A program made the translations under genes and the position numbers. A stretch of DNA of 64,000 bases from Rachycentron canadum. Lineage: Eukaryota > Chordata > Actinopteri > Carangiformes > Rachycentridae. The stretch's first letter is position 1; every line of letters begins with the position of its first letter. Shown piece after piece: positions 1 through 12,500 of the stretch. A model generated the notes under the pieces. The model made no database searches. It was given only the letters and a program-made list of their open reading frames with translations, and had not been told where the DNA came from. The stretch is from positions 10,533,919 through 10,597,918 of the forward strand of contig CM076650.1 in the NCBI GenBank assembly GCA_038496675.1. The letters are read 5' to 3'.

Positions 1-48
<48 letters not shown>
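1..48. repeat. (AT)n microsatellite
   Basis: Uninterrupted AT dinucleotide run at the window edge. Its true length is unknown because the window cuts it. Confidence 0.95.
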
Positions 49-51
<3 letters not shown>

Positions 52-114
52 TGTTAGAAAAAAACAGCCTGATAACCCCTTATCACTGCCACCGTCTGGG
101 CTTCTCTTTTGAAA

Positions 115-216
115 ATCGCTGGCCGGAAGTTCCAGTGTGATTCTGGCGGACCGGATCGTGGCGGAGGAGGAGGAAGTAGGAAGTAGGAGCCGAGGAAAGG
201 AGGAAGCGTGTGTATC
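115..216 (+). promoter_or_regulatory. PPA2 proximal promoter / 5' UTR with ETS-type motifs
   Basis: The sequence just upstream of the PPA2 start is GC-richer than its surroundings. It contains CCGGAAGT at 123-130, a consensus ETS (GABPA/NRF-2) site, followed by purine-rich GGAGGAAGTAGGAAGTAGG with two further GGAAGT-like cores at about 169-187. GABPA commonly drives nuclear genes for mitochondrial proteins, which fits PPA2. No TATA box is visible. The exact start site of transcription cannot be read from the sequence. Confidence 0.5.
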
Positions 217-3200
217 ATGAGACCGCTGCTGTCGCGCGCATCGCTCGGCTCCCTGGTGACAGCTTTCGGCCCATTTTCCGCCTCTCGAAACAAGCTCGTC
301 ACACAAACAGCAGCTGCTTCCCATCTGTATTATCTGAGGAAAACGATGCACTGGCAGGCGGAGGAGAGAGGACGCCCCAATTCTACTGACTACCGGATTT
401 ATTTTAGTAAGTTAACCATTGACAGCGTGGGAGAAGCCGTGCGCATCCCCTGCATTTCATGGCACAGCGGTGAAATACCGAGTTCCGGTGTCTCACGTGT
501 CACCACACCACGGGTACACCTCCAAGTTCAGACCGACACTTGACCTTTGAGTTGCAAGGTGCTGTGTTTTTCTTGGCATGCAACTCACTGACCATTGAGC
601 TTTCTAGTCTAAACAGCTACTGCCAGTCCCCAGTTTCCACAGCGTTAAAGTTTTTCATATGTAAAAAGAGGAGAAATTTTTTTTTTCTTCCTGTTGGCCG
701 GTCACGTGGACATGTAGGACACGCCCACACATTCATACAAACATACAAAAAATGTCATTTTCCTGCCAATAGTGGTAAAACTCAGTTGCACTAGCTGATG
801 TATAATTTAAATGGGAATAAACTAGACTAGACGTTTTGCTAAACTGAATAGATCAGATTCTAATAATAAAAAATAAAAAAAGTCATTTTGTCAGAATTTG
901 TTAACATGGTGGACAGGATTGTCTGCGTTATTAATAAATAAACAAATCAACATTTTTTTTTCTTTCTTTTTGAATGAGGTCTTAGCAACTGCGACAGACA
1001 GTACAGGGCTTTGCAAAACAAACAAAATAGACAAACTCACTGGCTCATTGCAGAGCTTTCGACTGAATCTTCAGGAGCTTCCTTGGTGGATGGAATTTGC
1101 TTTGTCGTCTATGAGCTATTTCAATCTCCTTATCAGACTCACTCAGGCAAAAATCGTTTCTGATGATGATTCACATGAAATTTGATAAAAAGCACTGGAA
1201 GAAAATTGTAAGAAGACCTTGAGTTAACTTATTGTGATGATGTGTTGTATTATGACAGACAAAGCTGGACACTAGAAACTAGATTGAGATTAAGCCATTC
1301 AAGATATATGTGGTATAATCAGTGCACTTACTTAAATTATCTTTTCTTTTTTCTTTTTTTTTTTTTTTTTTTAGAAAACTCTGAAGGGAAATACATTTCA
1401 CCATTCCATGACATCCCATTGATAGCAGAGACAGAAGAGGTAAGTCTTATGATAGTGGAGACTTTATTTTCTTTTTGACAAAGGCAACAGAGAATTCATG
1501 CCTCTGTTTTAGCTATCAAATAAATTACATAAAGATAGTCAAATTAGTGTCTTTTTTTTTTTTTTTGTCTCTCAGCAGGACAATGGCGTGCCAGCTAAAA
1601 AACCCAAGAAAAATGAAAACGAGGTAGTGCCAAATTCAAATGTTTTATGTCAGTTTTGACATGTCTCGCCAGCAGAAACTATATAGCTTTCTGCTTTACT
1701 TTCAGGTGCTCTTTAATATGGTTGTGGAGGTACCCCGATGGTCAAATGCTAAAATGGAGGTAGGTGTAGATCCATTATATCTATATCTAAGCACTGGCAA
1801 TAGATATGAATGCCACTTTTTTAGGTTAAACTTTTTTTTTGCTACTTGGGACCACAGGCACACACTGACTGGTAACTTTCATTCAATGATGTACCATTAT
1901 ACATTCCCCTAGAACATATTTCTACTTGCAAGTTGCTTTATGCAGCACAATTCTTTACGCATTAGGACCTCAAAGGACCTTACAAATGAGCTAATAGAAG
2001 AAAAAATCATTAGATTAAGATTAAAAGAAGTCTGAAGATAGCCAGCTAGCATAGCACAAGCCAGAATCTGAGGTTTTTGAGTGTTGAAATGAAATCATGT
2101 ATGCTCATAAAAAAACAAACATAAAAAAATAGGCCTACACTACACTTTTGTAAGTGCTTCACTTTCCAGATTGCAACAAAGGAACCGCTGAATCCAATTA
2201 AACAAGATGTAAAGAAAGGCAAGCTCCGATATGTTGCCAACATATTTCCCCACAAAGGCTACATTTGGAACTACGGTGCACTCCCACAGGTGAGGAAACT
2301 GGGTCTGGTTTACATTTGAGCGTAGGTTATGAAGAGTCTCAGTTTTATCCAAATGTCCATTATGAGCATGCTATGTTGATTTTCTTGTCAGTGACTGACA
2401 AATGACAGTACAGTCATTCCAAACACTCCATGATGACAAAAAAAGCTAAAAGCTAAATTAATTTTGCTTTTGTCAGATTTGATAATTGTTGATAATTTAT
2501 TCCAGTGTCTTTTTGAGTGAATTAGATATCTTTTTATTCACTCCAGTCAGTTTAAATGTTTGTTATTTATTATTTTTCAACTGTTCCCTGGAAAAGACAT
2601 GGGAGGACCCAAACCACACAGACACAGAAACTCAGTGTTGTGGTGATAATGATCCCATTGATGTGTGTGATATTGGCACCCAGGTAAGACTGCTTTAGTG
2701 CATATATAAATTATACAATTTTAAGAATTTATTTGTGTACTTTATATAGACTTTTCAAAGACTTGTTATTGTGTGGTTGATTGATTGACTATTTATTTGT
2801 ACTTTGTTTGCCTGGCCAGGTGTGCTTTCCAGGTCAGGTGATACAAGTGAAAGTGCTTGGCATCTTGGCCATGATTGATGAGGGAGAAATGGACTGGAAG
2901 GTCATCGCTATCAATGCTCAGGACCCAGATGCTAAAGACCTAAATAGTGGGTGTGATCACATGAACAGTCATCATCTAGAAACTGTCATACACTGATCCA
3001 CTCTCTGCCCTGAAGAAATTTTCAGAAAACCTGGCATATGTCAAGGAAATTCGTTTTTTAGGAGGCATTTGCGAAACAAGATAATCGAGTAAAGGCAAAG
3101 GCTTTTAATACAATATAACTGTCAATGGAAGTAATGTAGAGCCTGTTAGGAGGAACTGTCCCCTCAATTTGTCAGCTCTGCATTTTATCTCATGATGAAT

Positions 3201-4818
3201 AAGGTAGTAGTGCTCCTCCACTGCTCACTTCAGTTTCAAATGATTGAATTTGTAAAGAAGTGTTTATAGACAGTAACATCAGACCAGCTCTCTGTTGTTA
3301 AAACACAAACCTAGACAGTGGCCTGTGGAATTTTTATTGTCAACACTGTTTTGTTTATAGTCTTGAATATACTTGGATCACCTGACCTTTCTTTCCAAAA
3401 CACTGTGTGTATCCTTAAGGCCTTACAGTCATTTTGAATGCATTTATTTGCGGCAAACATAATTAGCAAAGCCTGTTACTGCCTGTTTTGGTTACATCAC
3501 TGCAACCTTGTCCTTGTCCTGTCATTTTGTAATGGAGCAGTGCTACCTTTTGTGACCATTAAGAATGTATTAAGATAAGATGATTATTTATAAATCCCAA
3601 AGCAGGCAAATTTACATTATTACAGCAGTAGCAAGATCATCCATGAAATGGAATAACACACATAATTAATAAAACAATTAAAATAAATACAAAAGAAGTA
3701 GGATAAATGAGTACAAACAAATGAGAACACTTATTTACCTGCTTTGTCATATGTAATTGTTGCAGTTTTCTAAACACTTAACATTTTTCAGAAGGAAGGA
3801 TGTTAATCAACATATCCCGACTCCATATGTCCTACCCCAGTTAAAACTGGGATAATACTCAGTGATAAATGGAGTACGGATTCATATCTAATTCATACCA
3901 AATGAGGTGCAAATCCTAGTCCGCCTGTCCTTATTCTGTTGAATGTGCTTGTGTTTCTCAGACATAGAGGATGTCCGCAAGAGACGACCTGGTCATTTAG
4001 AGGCCACTGTTGACTGGTTTAGGAAATACAAGGTGCCTGATGGAAAGCCTGAGAATGAATTTGGATTCAATGGAGAATTTAAAGATAAGGTACAGAGACC
4101 TTGGTAATACTCGATACACAGATAAGCCATGACAGTTGGTATATAAGGGTTTGCAGTCTGCTGTGGCTTTAATGGTTAAAACTGAATTTGCTGAAATGGA
4201 TTGCTTCCTCAGAAATCCAAATGGTGTCCTCTCTCTTCTTCTTTTGTCTTTTTTTTTTTTAATAGTACTTTGCAGTTGAGATCATAAAGTCTACCCATGA
4301 GCACTGGAGGGCACTAGTGCAGAAGCAGACAAGTAGTGGAGGGATTGAATGGTAAGTTGGTGGAAGTAAAACATCTATGATGTTTATATGTATGGAGTAC
4401 ATATGGAATTGTAAGTGTCACGAACAGTAATTATATTTTTTTTCTTTTGGACAAATCCTCTTTGTTCAGCAAAAATATCTCTTGCCACGAGAGCCCTTTG
4501 AAATGCAGTGCCGATGAGGCCAGAGATGTGGTCCAGTCGGTGAGAACTTCCATTCTTTTGATAATAGCAAACATAAATATACGCATATAAAATTGTATAG
4601 AAACTAGTTTTTTTTTTGTTTTGTTTTTTTGTAATCATTCATTTTTGTGACTTTGTAGGCCCCAGCATTTGGTAATGCGCATCCCATGTCTCCAGATGGT
4701 AAGTAAAAAAATTTGTGACTCATACTACATTTTTTTTTACTTGAGTTGTTATATGGCTCAGTGCTTATACTTTCATGTAATTCTTTCTTGTACAGTGGAC
4801 AAATGGCATTTTGTCTGA
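217..4818 (+). CDS. ppa2: Inorganic pyrophosphatase 2, mitochondrial (12 coding exons, 345 aa)
   Basis: Hydrolyses pyrophosphate to two phosphates in the mitochondrial matrix (family I, Mg-dependent). Coding exons: 217-406, 1375-1439, 1576-1623, 1706-1759, 2170-2289, 2597-2683, 2820-2946, 3962-4089, 4266-4351, 4470-4539, 4659-4698, 4796-4818. Every junction is GT/AG and the frame stays open to TGA at 4816-4818. The order matches human PPA2: residues 1-50 are basic and poor in acid (matrix targeting); then YISPFHDIP, EVPRWSNAKME, LRYVANIFPHKGYIWNYG, the family signature DNDPIDV (Asp176, Asp178, Asp181), DEGEMDWKVIAIN, and KPENEFGFNGEF. The tail ends DKWHFV, like human VWHFLGK. The ATG at 217 was chosen because it begins the basic leader; a second in-frame Met (about residue 44) could give a form without much of the leader. 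The acceptor before exon 6 (ggaaaag) is weak. Intron 7 (about 1 kb) holds nothing recognisable. Cytosolic paralogue PPA1 is less likely because of the leader and the TET2 neighbour. Confidence 0.95.
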
Positions 4819-5372
4819 AACCTCAAAGACAATATGGAAATGGACAAAATATCTTAGCATCCTATGAGGTTGTATCAATATTACTGCATGTCTTGTATGC
4901 AGCTGGATTTGTTTTGGTAAGGATTGGTAGATTGGTAAGGACTCAATCTCATCTGAATAACACACTATCTACACACACCATCCAATAATTTGTTGAAAAT
5001 GAGAAGGGATTATACCCAGTGCATTTACATTATGAGTGAGAGAAGAGCTGAAAAAGGAACCTTTGGTCACCTTTCTATAAGATTCAATGAAATTGTAAAT
5101 TATGTTGTGTACATATTGCAGTATTTTTGTCCAGGTCTTGCCTTCAAGACTATAATCAGTTTGTACTTGCAATCACAAACACAATGTAATTTGTTTTTAA
5201 CAATCAAACAATTTCTTGTTTTATGGATAAATGATTAAAACAAGGTGTGAACATGTCAAGGTCTCTTTCCAGTTGATCCATAATTACACATTTAAAAGCT
5301 TCAATATGTGGATACTAATGCACAGAATTTAGATATTAGTATTAACTTGGAGTAACAAATCAGATTGCTTTA
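4819..5372 (+). other. Presumed PPA2 3' UTR
   Basis: AT-rich sequence following the PPA2 stop, with no coding signal. The first clear AATAAA on the plus strand is at 5373-5378, so the 3' UTR probably runs about 570 bases. Inferred only from position. Confidence 0.45.
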
Positions 5373-5391
5373 AATAAATATAAATTTTATT
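5373..5391. terminator. Back-to-back poly(A) signals between convergent PPA2 and TET2
   Basis: AATAAA on the plus strand (5373-5378) and TTTATT (AATAAA on the minus strand, 5386-5391) sit 7 bases apart, each in the orientation needed by one of the two convergent genes. Other AATAAA words exist nearby (for example about 5431 and 5446 on plus, about 6154 and 6214 on minus), so actual use is unproven. Confidence 0.35.
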
Positions 5392-8245
5392 AGAAAAACA
5401 CCCACATCTCAGCAATATCAGGAATGATATAATAAACAGCTTTCAAATAAACTGCATTCAGTACATTACAATACTTACAGTATTAATACCCATCCTTAAT
5501 TCCATTTTTTGTAGCATACCAAACTTCAGGAGAACTAGGAAAGCCTTAAAAAATAAAATGACAGGCAGAAGTTGCACATTTTTTTTATACCTTTAGTGTC
5601 GAACTGCAAAAAAAAAAACCAAGTGTGTATCAACTGCTAGCTTAACCTTTGAGCTGAGCACATAAAGTGCACTAGTTAAGCCCAGAAAGTCATTCAAGTA
5701 ATGTTGACTGACTCAGAAACACTCTGAAGCATCTTCAAGTATGGCTATGCTTGTAACCCGCTATATCTTAGACACCTTGGCTTTCTCAACCACAACCTGC
5801 TACTGTAGCTGGGTCCTGTACAATGAAATTCAACATTTTTTATGTAATTTATTTTTACAAAACTGGAAAGTTAAAAAAACAAAAACAAAAAAAACTAGAA
5901 CTTCTAATGTCTGAGCTTACAGTATGCTATGACTGTAAACATTGCTGTGACAGTGAGCGTAATATTTACAAAGACTTCCTGGATAATCTAATCATGAACC
6001 TCTTAACCTGAAACAGTCAATGGATATTTTAAGATATGATGAGGATTGCTGATAGAGGAGCTGTGGGTCAGTTTGACAGAAGATCATACATCAACATCAA
6101 AGAATGAGTTGTATTCCTGCATTACAAATTCTTGGTATGTACAATGTGACATAATTTATTTATTTAAAAAAAAAAACACATTTATAATCTGTTTAAATAA
6201 AATGTTTTGCAATTCTTTATTACATTTTTTTTCCTGAAAAAGAAATGAAGTGCTTTCAGAAAATGTATATGTTTAAGAGTGGGGTGAGTTGTTACTATAA
6301 CATGACAGTCATTCCATTATATATCGTGTTAATTAAATCAGATAGACAGGGAAGAAAAATCATTATACAATTGTGTAGTGGTTATAAATAAATTTAACTA
6401 TACACATGCACAAAGATGTGCAACTACGTTAATCATTGCCCTGGTCTTGTCTCATAGCAAAAGCAAATGCATTACTTTATACTTAGTCAACATCATACTT
6501 TCCCTTTAATCAACTCAGTGCATATATGTTCAATTTAATTTGAAAAGATTACCACCATCCTATTAGCTAAAATATAAGTAAAGAATTGCAGGAAAGTATC
6601 TATTTTCTCACAAAATAAGTTTTGTCTGTGTGAAGTAGACAAGAATCAGATTGGGATTCAGGATGCAATGGCAAATCCCTGAATGAGAATTATGACAAGA
6701 TGAATACAGGCGATGAAGATGTATACAAAATTAGTTGAAAATGTCCCTGATTTTACAGTAACATCAATATTCAAGTTCAAGTAATACTTTCTACTGGATT
6801 GATAAGAAAGTAAGAAATGAACTTTTATGCCTTTTTGGTGGCCTGGAGTTTAACTGTTAACATTTTGAAACAAATATACAAAGGAAGAAAGAAAAATATG
6901 TTAAAATCCTATTGCCAAACTAGTTTTGAGGTATATGAGAGGTTTGTACTGTACATTATTTAAAAGCCTTCTCACTGCCCAAAGAGTCTCACATTGTATG
7001 TTTCTAGTAGGTTGAATAGCACCTTATGAAATAAAATCAGTTGAAACCCAAAGAATTACAATGAAATAGGCTGTTAGCATTCTTTACAACACAAAATCTA
7101 TAACATTAATTCCAAAAAGGGAACTTAATTTACTGTACAAATCTCTCCTGTTTATCTTACAATAATTAAAGACCCCACAGCAAGCCAGCTGCCCTCTGAA
7201 ACTGACACTGAGCTTACCCTGTTTCATGTTCCTCAGTGTATAAAAGCACATTTACTAAGCACAATAGACATAAAACTACATGTAATATTCACAATCCAGG
7301 TTTGTTCAATGAACCTATTATAAGGAACATTAAAAACAGTTGTTGACAACATAGAAAACCTGGAAAAACTAAAATCACGCAAACATGGAAATTTTTTTCC
7401 TCAAAATGTTAAATGCACCATTAGAATGGCTCAATTTACAGTATAAAGGACAGGAAAGTTAAAGAAGCACCAACACATGATAGTTTAAAAAAATCTTTTG
7501 CATGAACCCAGCTGTTTCATTGATTGCTCATATAACTCTCTGTTATAAATTCATCAATTTAAGTTTAGTAATGCTAGGACATTTATTGCTGTCAGTGCAG
7601 CAATACAGTATAACCAGATTCTAAGATTTATAGGTATTACCAAAATGTTTAAATCTTTATCAAAAAGTGCTCTTAGAAACACTGACTTGCCAAAAACCAT
7701 TATGATACTGATGATTTGACAGCGGGATTATATTTTCAGTGTCCAGTTGATATGAGTCACTGAGTGTCACTCATAGAGTCCGTTATGGTTATAGTGTGAA
7801 GGCCTTGCATTAAAAAACTGTAATAAGCACACATTTTAGCACCGTGAATGTTGTCATTTACAAAGTCAGTGTTTTACGCCAAGATTACATCTCCAAATTT
7901 TTGTAAGAAAAATAAAGCCACCAAAAATGAAACTTTGTTTCCAGTAAAAATAGCTCCTTATGTATCAGACTAAAAGCACCAGAGATTTTGACAGTGTGTA
8001 TCTTGCAAAAGTTGCCAAACACAAAATAAATACATCCTTGGTAGGGTCAACTAGTAAAGCTTGATTGTTAAAGAGGTGAAACACCAGATGTGAAAGGTGA
8101 TTTATATGCATCTGATCACAGACTCCTTTTTCTATGCAATGCTGTTGTTAATGTTATGGATAGGAAGGAGTGTTTAGATGAGGCCATTGGCTTCTGTGGT
8201 CTTTTTCATAAATAAAGCACCTTCAATTTTCATCAGGAGTGTTTT
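5392..8245 (-). other. tet2: Presumed TET2 3' UTR with miRNA seed matches
   Basis: About 2.85 kb of AT-rich, non-coding sequence downstream of the TET2 stop and before the presumed convergent poly(A) signals. On the minus (TET2 mRNA) strand it contains three 8-mer miR-26 matches (plus-strand TTCAAGTA at 5693-5700, 5734-5741, 6776-6783) and one 8-mer miR-30 match (TGTAAACA at 5934-5941). It also has four miR-29 seed matches (7466-7472 and 7975-7981 as 7mer-m8; 7017-7023 and 7836-7842, approximately, as 7mer-A1). A long 3' UTR is usual for TET2. The limits are inferred. Confidence 0.5.
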
Positions 8246-9594
8246 CTACACAAACTGACTGTAAGGCCCAGTGACCTTGGTGAAGGCGTATGGAGATGTA
8301 CTGACATAGGTGTTCGTTGTGCAGGACAAGGACCCCTCCATTAGTGCCTGGATAAAACGCTTGAAAGGAGGCTCACCGGTGGTTTCTGATGAATCTGGAT
8401 GCTCCCGCTTAACCCCCTTTTTGCTGCTTTTGCTAGGTGTCCCTTCACCACCATTCCTCTCTGCATCTTCCTCCTTCTCTCGTGCCTTCTCTGCCATCTT
8501 GGCTTCCCATAGTGCCAAGCCATGCTTGGCCTCATTCATGTTTTTGTGCTGGTAGAAGACCAAGGAGATTCGTGTTGGATGGTTGCGGTCTGGATTTTTA
8601 AGTGGTGTTGTTGCATGGAACTCCCGTTTTGCACACTCAATGAGGACTGAGCCGTGGCTAGGCGCCACTGCCACACCACCAATATCAGGGTCCAAGAAGT
8701 TGTGCTCATTGTCTGACCACATCTCAGGCTTTTGTGGTGTTGTGGGTGTCTGTGGTGTTCCAGGCTCTTGCTTTACACCAGAGCCCATCAGGGTTCCATT
8801 AGGCAGACCTAACCCTGACTGTGTCTCAGGGTTTAAACACCCACCACTTAACTGAGAGGAAAGCATCTGCGGGCCAGGCATGCCAATTTCTGTCTTGATT
8901 TGCATATGGAAGGGCTCTTTGCCTGGGGGTAACATTTGTGGGCGAGATAGGTATGGATTTGGGTATCCTCCATACTGGTTTCCTTTGCCCACAGCAGCTG
9001 TGTACTCTAGACCTCCATGGGCTGAAGGTGCTCTTGAGAGGGGATCCATAAGCTGTGGTTCTGAGGCTCCATTTGGACCATAAGGGGTGTATGGTCTCAT
9101 GGGGTGAATGGGCCTCATGTTGCATGTGTTGTAACCATTGACCTGTAAACCTGGTTCACTGTACCTTGGCGGATAATTGACCTCATAACGTTGATGCACA
9201 CCATACTGCTGCTCTGAGTAAAGTGTTGGCCGCTGTTGTCGATACATGTCCATATGCTTTGGGTTCGAAGCATAATATGGATGGTAATTGTCAAGTGGCA
9301 TTCCTCCATTACATTGATAACCTGGGTATGGACGATTTGATCCATTAATGTAGGAATTTGGTAGATGGAGTGGGGAGGGATACGAGCTGGTTGGTGTTGG
9401 TGGCTGAGGGGGATACATGCTACCTGGCTTGGAAGTGCTTGGAAAAGCCCCTGGGTGGTTAGGGAATCTGGGGTAGCTGGCTGCGTTTGTTGAACCAGGA
9501 TAAGGGGGAAGAATGTTCTGGTGCTGTTGTTGCTGTAGTTGCTGAGTATGGGCCCCAAGAGGGTGTGTTGGCTGACCTTGGTGTAGATTAGGTC
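8246..9594 (-). CDS. tet2: TET2 last coding exon: low-complexity insert and catalytic C-terminus
   Basis: Encodes residues 1357-1805. The first two thirds (rich in Pro, Tyr, Gln, Asn, Ser) is the disordered insert found inside the TET double-stranded beta-helix and is poorly conserved with human. From about residue 1640 similarity becomes near-identity: DNEHNFLDPDIGGVAVAP, then the iron ligand His1683 in FHATTP, and 2-oxoglutarate contacts Arg1698 and Ser1700 in HPTRIS. The protein ends SPYAFTKVTGPYSQFV, against human SPYAFTRVTGPYNRYI. The acceptor is ttttctag before 9594. Confidence 0.96.
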
Positions 9595-12500
9595 CTAGAA
9601 AACAGAACACCCAAAAAATAAAGGCCTAAGCAGTAGAAATAATAATTACACAACTTCCAATTACTTAATTGTCACTTTTTGTAACTATTTTTTTATTATA
9701 CTGGCAATGTCCCTACGAGAGATGCATTTTTTTTAAATACAGTATATAAATTGTATCAGAATAAATGTTACCTTACCTGCCATAGGAGTGCCGTGAGTGG
9801 TATTGTCATAAGTGCCAGCTTTTAACTTGGCTGCTAGGGCCTTCTCTGCCTTATCATTAGCGCTGTCCAGCATGGCATTCTTATTGGCAGCTGCCTTCTT
9901 AGCATCCAGCTTCTTTTGCCGGCAAGACTTGGCAGGCTCTGCAAGCATGCGCACCTGGCGGCGGAAGGCACTCAGTACTTGAATAGCGCCTGACTTGATT
10001 TTCTCTTGCTGACCCTCTTCACTGCCAAATTCATCAGTGCTGGAAGTCTTGTAAAGAGGCAGGACATGGAGCTGCTCATCTTCTGGTATCTTTCCAATCT
10101 CTCTGTTATCCTCCCTTGTTAATGTACACACCTGGAAAAACAGGGTGAGTTAAATACTTTTTGTGTGAAATGTCACAGACATAAAATAACATTTATTTTT
10201 CTTTCATTCCATACAAGATACTTGGAAAAACATATGTTACCCAGGTTCTGCTTACCACAGTACTGCCACCCTGCATGTTGTGGAGGTCTCTATGAGCATG
10301 GGCACAGAAATCCAAGCAAGCAGTGACCCCAGAGAAGGGCCGGCCATCTTTGAGCCCCAGACGACAATCTGTTGCCCTATGTTCATGTTCTACCTGTTTC
10401 CAGGAATGGCAGGAGGTATATTTGAGAAATATACTATGGGTTTATGAAGGTTACTATACATTATATGATAAATCTTTACAAAACTGTTTATTCATTATGC
10501 AATTACTTTCAGAAATACCCTTTCATATTGTAAGGATCGACTTATACAAGGTAATGGATTTTTGCATGTAAGTTGCATCACCTATTTGTATAATGATACA
10601 TTTCAAAAACAGGACATTTTCATCCTATATTTTTGCTATATAACATTTTTAGAATTCGATTTGGATAGGCATGAAGGCTGTACAAAGTCAATGTAAACTC
10701 ACCTGGTTTCCATAAGCTTCAGGTGCCAAAGTTTTATACAAGGGAGCCAATATGGTTGCCAGATTTTGGAAGTTGTGCTCGAGTCTTTCTTCCTGAAAGA
10801 CAAAAATTGACAGTTGTAAGTTACTTTAATGTTATAGTAACGTAATGGTGCACATTAGTCTATAAATCTACATAAAATACCTCTTTCACATCATCTCCTA
10901 ATAGCTTGAATTTTCTTGGGATTTTGCTTCGGGCAAACTTGCAACCATTGTAGTACATGCTCCAAGAACAGCCAAAGGAGAAAGATGCTCCACAGGTATC
11001 AGAATCTAACCCCTGGCATGCACAGGTCCTCCTGAATAGGGATGACAAAAAATTTAAATGCGCAATTTTTGCCAAGTAATTCAGTGCTGAAACATTAAAT
11101 TGAATAGTAATTCTTTTCAGCACAAAACATGTATCTGTGTGTGTGCATAGCTTGCTGGCACATGACAAGACTTGAAATTACTCTATTTAGAAAAGATTAA
11201 GATCTGTTGAATGTTAAAGACAATTATTGTGATCATCTTTGTGTCTAAAATAACAAAATACTGTAGCCCAATTAGCCAAATTTTCTTGTGTAATCACTTA
11301 CTCCTCATTGAGAGCACAACGTCTCTGGGTGAGGGCTCCGTGCTTTGTTAGAGTTTCACTTAGTTCGAGGTAGAGGCGGTCAGCCAGGTTGGGCAGGATG
11401 CCCTCCCAGACCAGGATTACAACAATGATGCAGGCTGTCTCACATTTGTGACCGTTGCGTTCCCGCACCAGCACCAGTAGCTTTTCTTCTACACTGGCTC
11501 GACGAATCACCTGAAATGTGACATATATTACAGTATGTGCACATGCAGATATTCGAGGCAAATAACAAAGAGCAGTTGATTTACCTATTTCTCTCAAATG
11601 AATACAAAAATGGTCCTTACCCATTTGGCTATGGGGCACCCCTGTGTACTTTTTCCTTCCTTGCCGGTGTATATTACTTTCTCAATCCTGATAGCATGAC
11701 CAGTTAGACCAGACCTTCAAATCAGAATAAAGACATTAAACAAAGGTACAATACTATACGATAGTTATATATGTGCAGAGTTATTTTTTACAAGACAAAC
11801 CTTTTCTCCATTATTTCCCGTATACCAGAAACACTAGGTGCTGATCCCAGGTGAGTGTAGTATGGGCCTTCATCCTTCTCACTGATTTGTTCTAAATATC
11901 ACAATGGAACATGCATTAATATTTACACAATCAATTGGTCAACCATGTTTCCTATCCAACATTATAAGACTCACCAACACAATGACAGGATGCAATATCA
12001 TATTGTGTTTTCATTGGGGTATCCAGGAGATTCTTTATAGGGGTATCCAGTAGCTTCATAGGAGAGTCTATAAAGCTTTGTAAGAGGTGTTCCTTCTTAG
12101 GTGTGGAATCGGGCGGTTTTTTAAGAGCAACAGTGGCTGAAGCAGCTGCAGATGTTTCTACTCCACTTAGGTCAGTGTTGGTTGACAGGACTGTAACAGG
12201 CCCAGAAGATTCCACCTTGACTTTATTTGCTGAATTGATGACTAGAGATTTCTTCTCAAACACTGGTGAAAGCTGGTACTGGTTCAGGCTTTCTTCCATA
12301 GAAGCTAAGATGCTTCCCTGCCTCTTGCTTTGTCCACACAGGGTTTGTTGATTCTCCTGTTTCACTTGTATTCCACCCATGCCTGCCTCTCGTATCTGTA
12401 AAGGCTGCTCCTGCTGTTGTGAAACAGGCAACTCAAATCTGGGACCGTTTTCCATTTTCACAGCTCTCAGGCCATGTTTGGTGTCACTAGTGCTCTGAGG

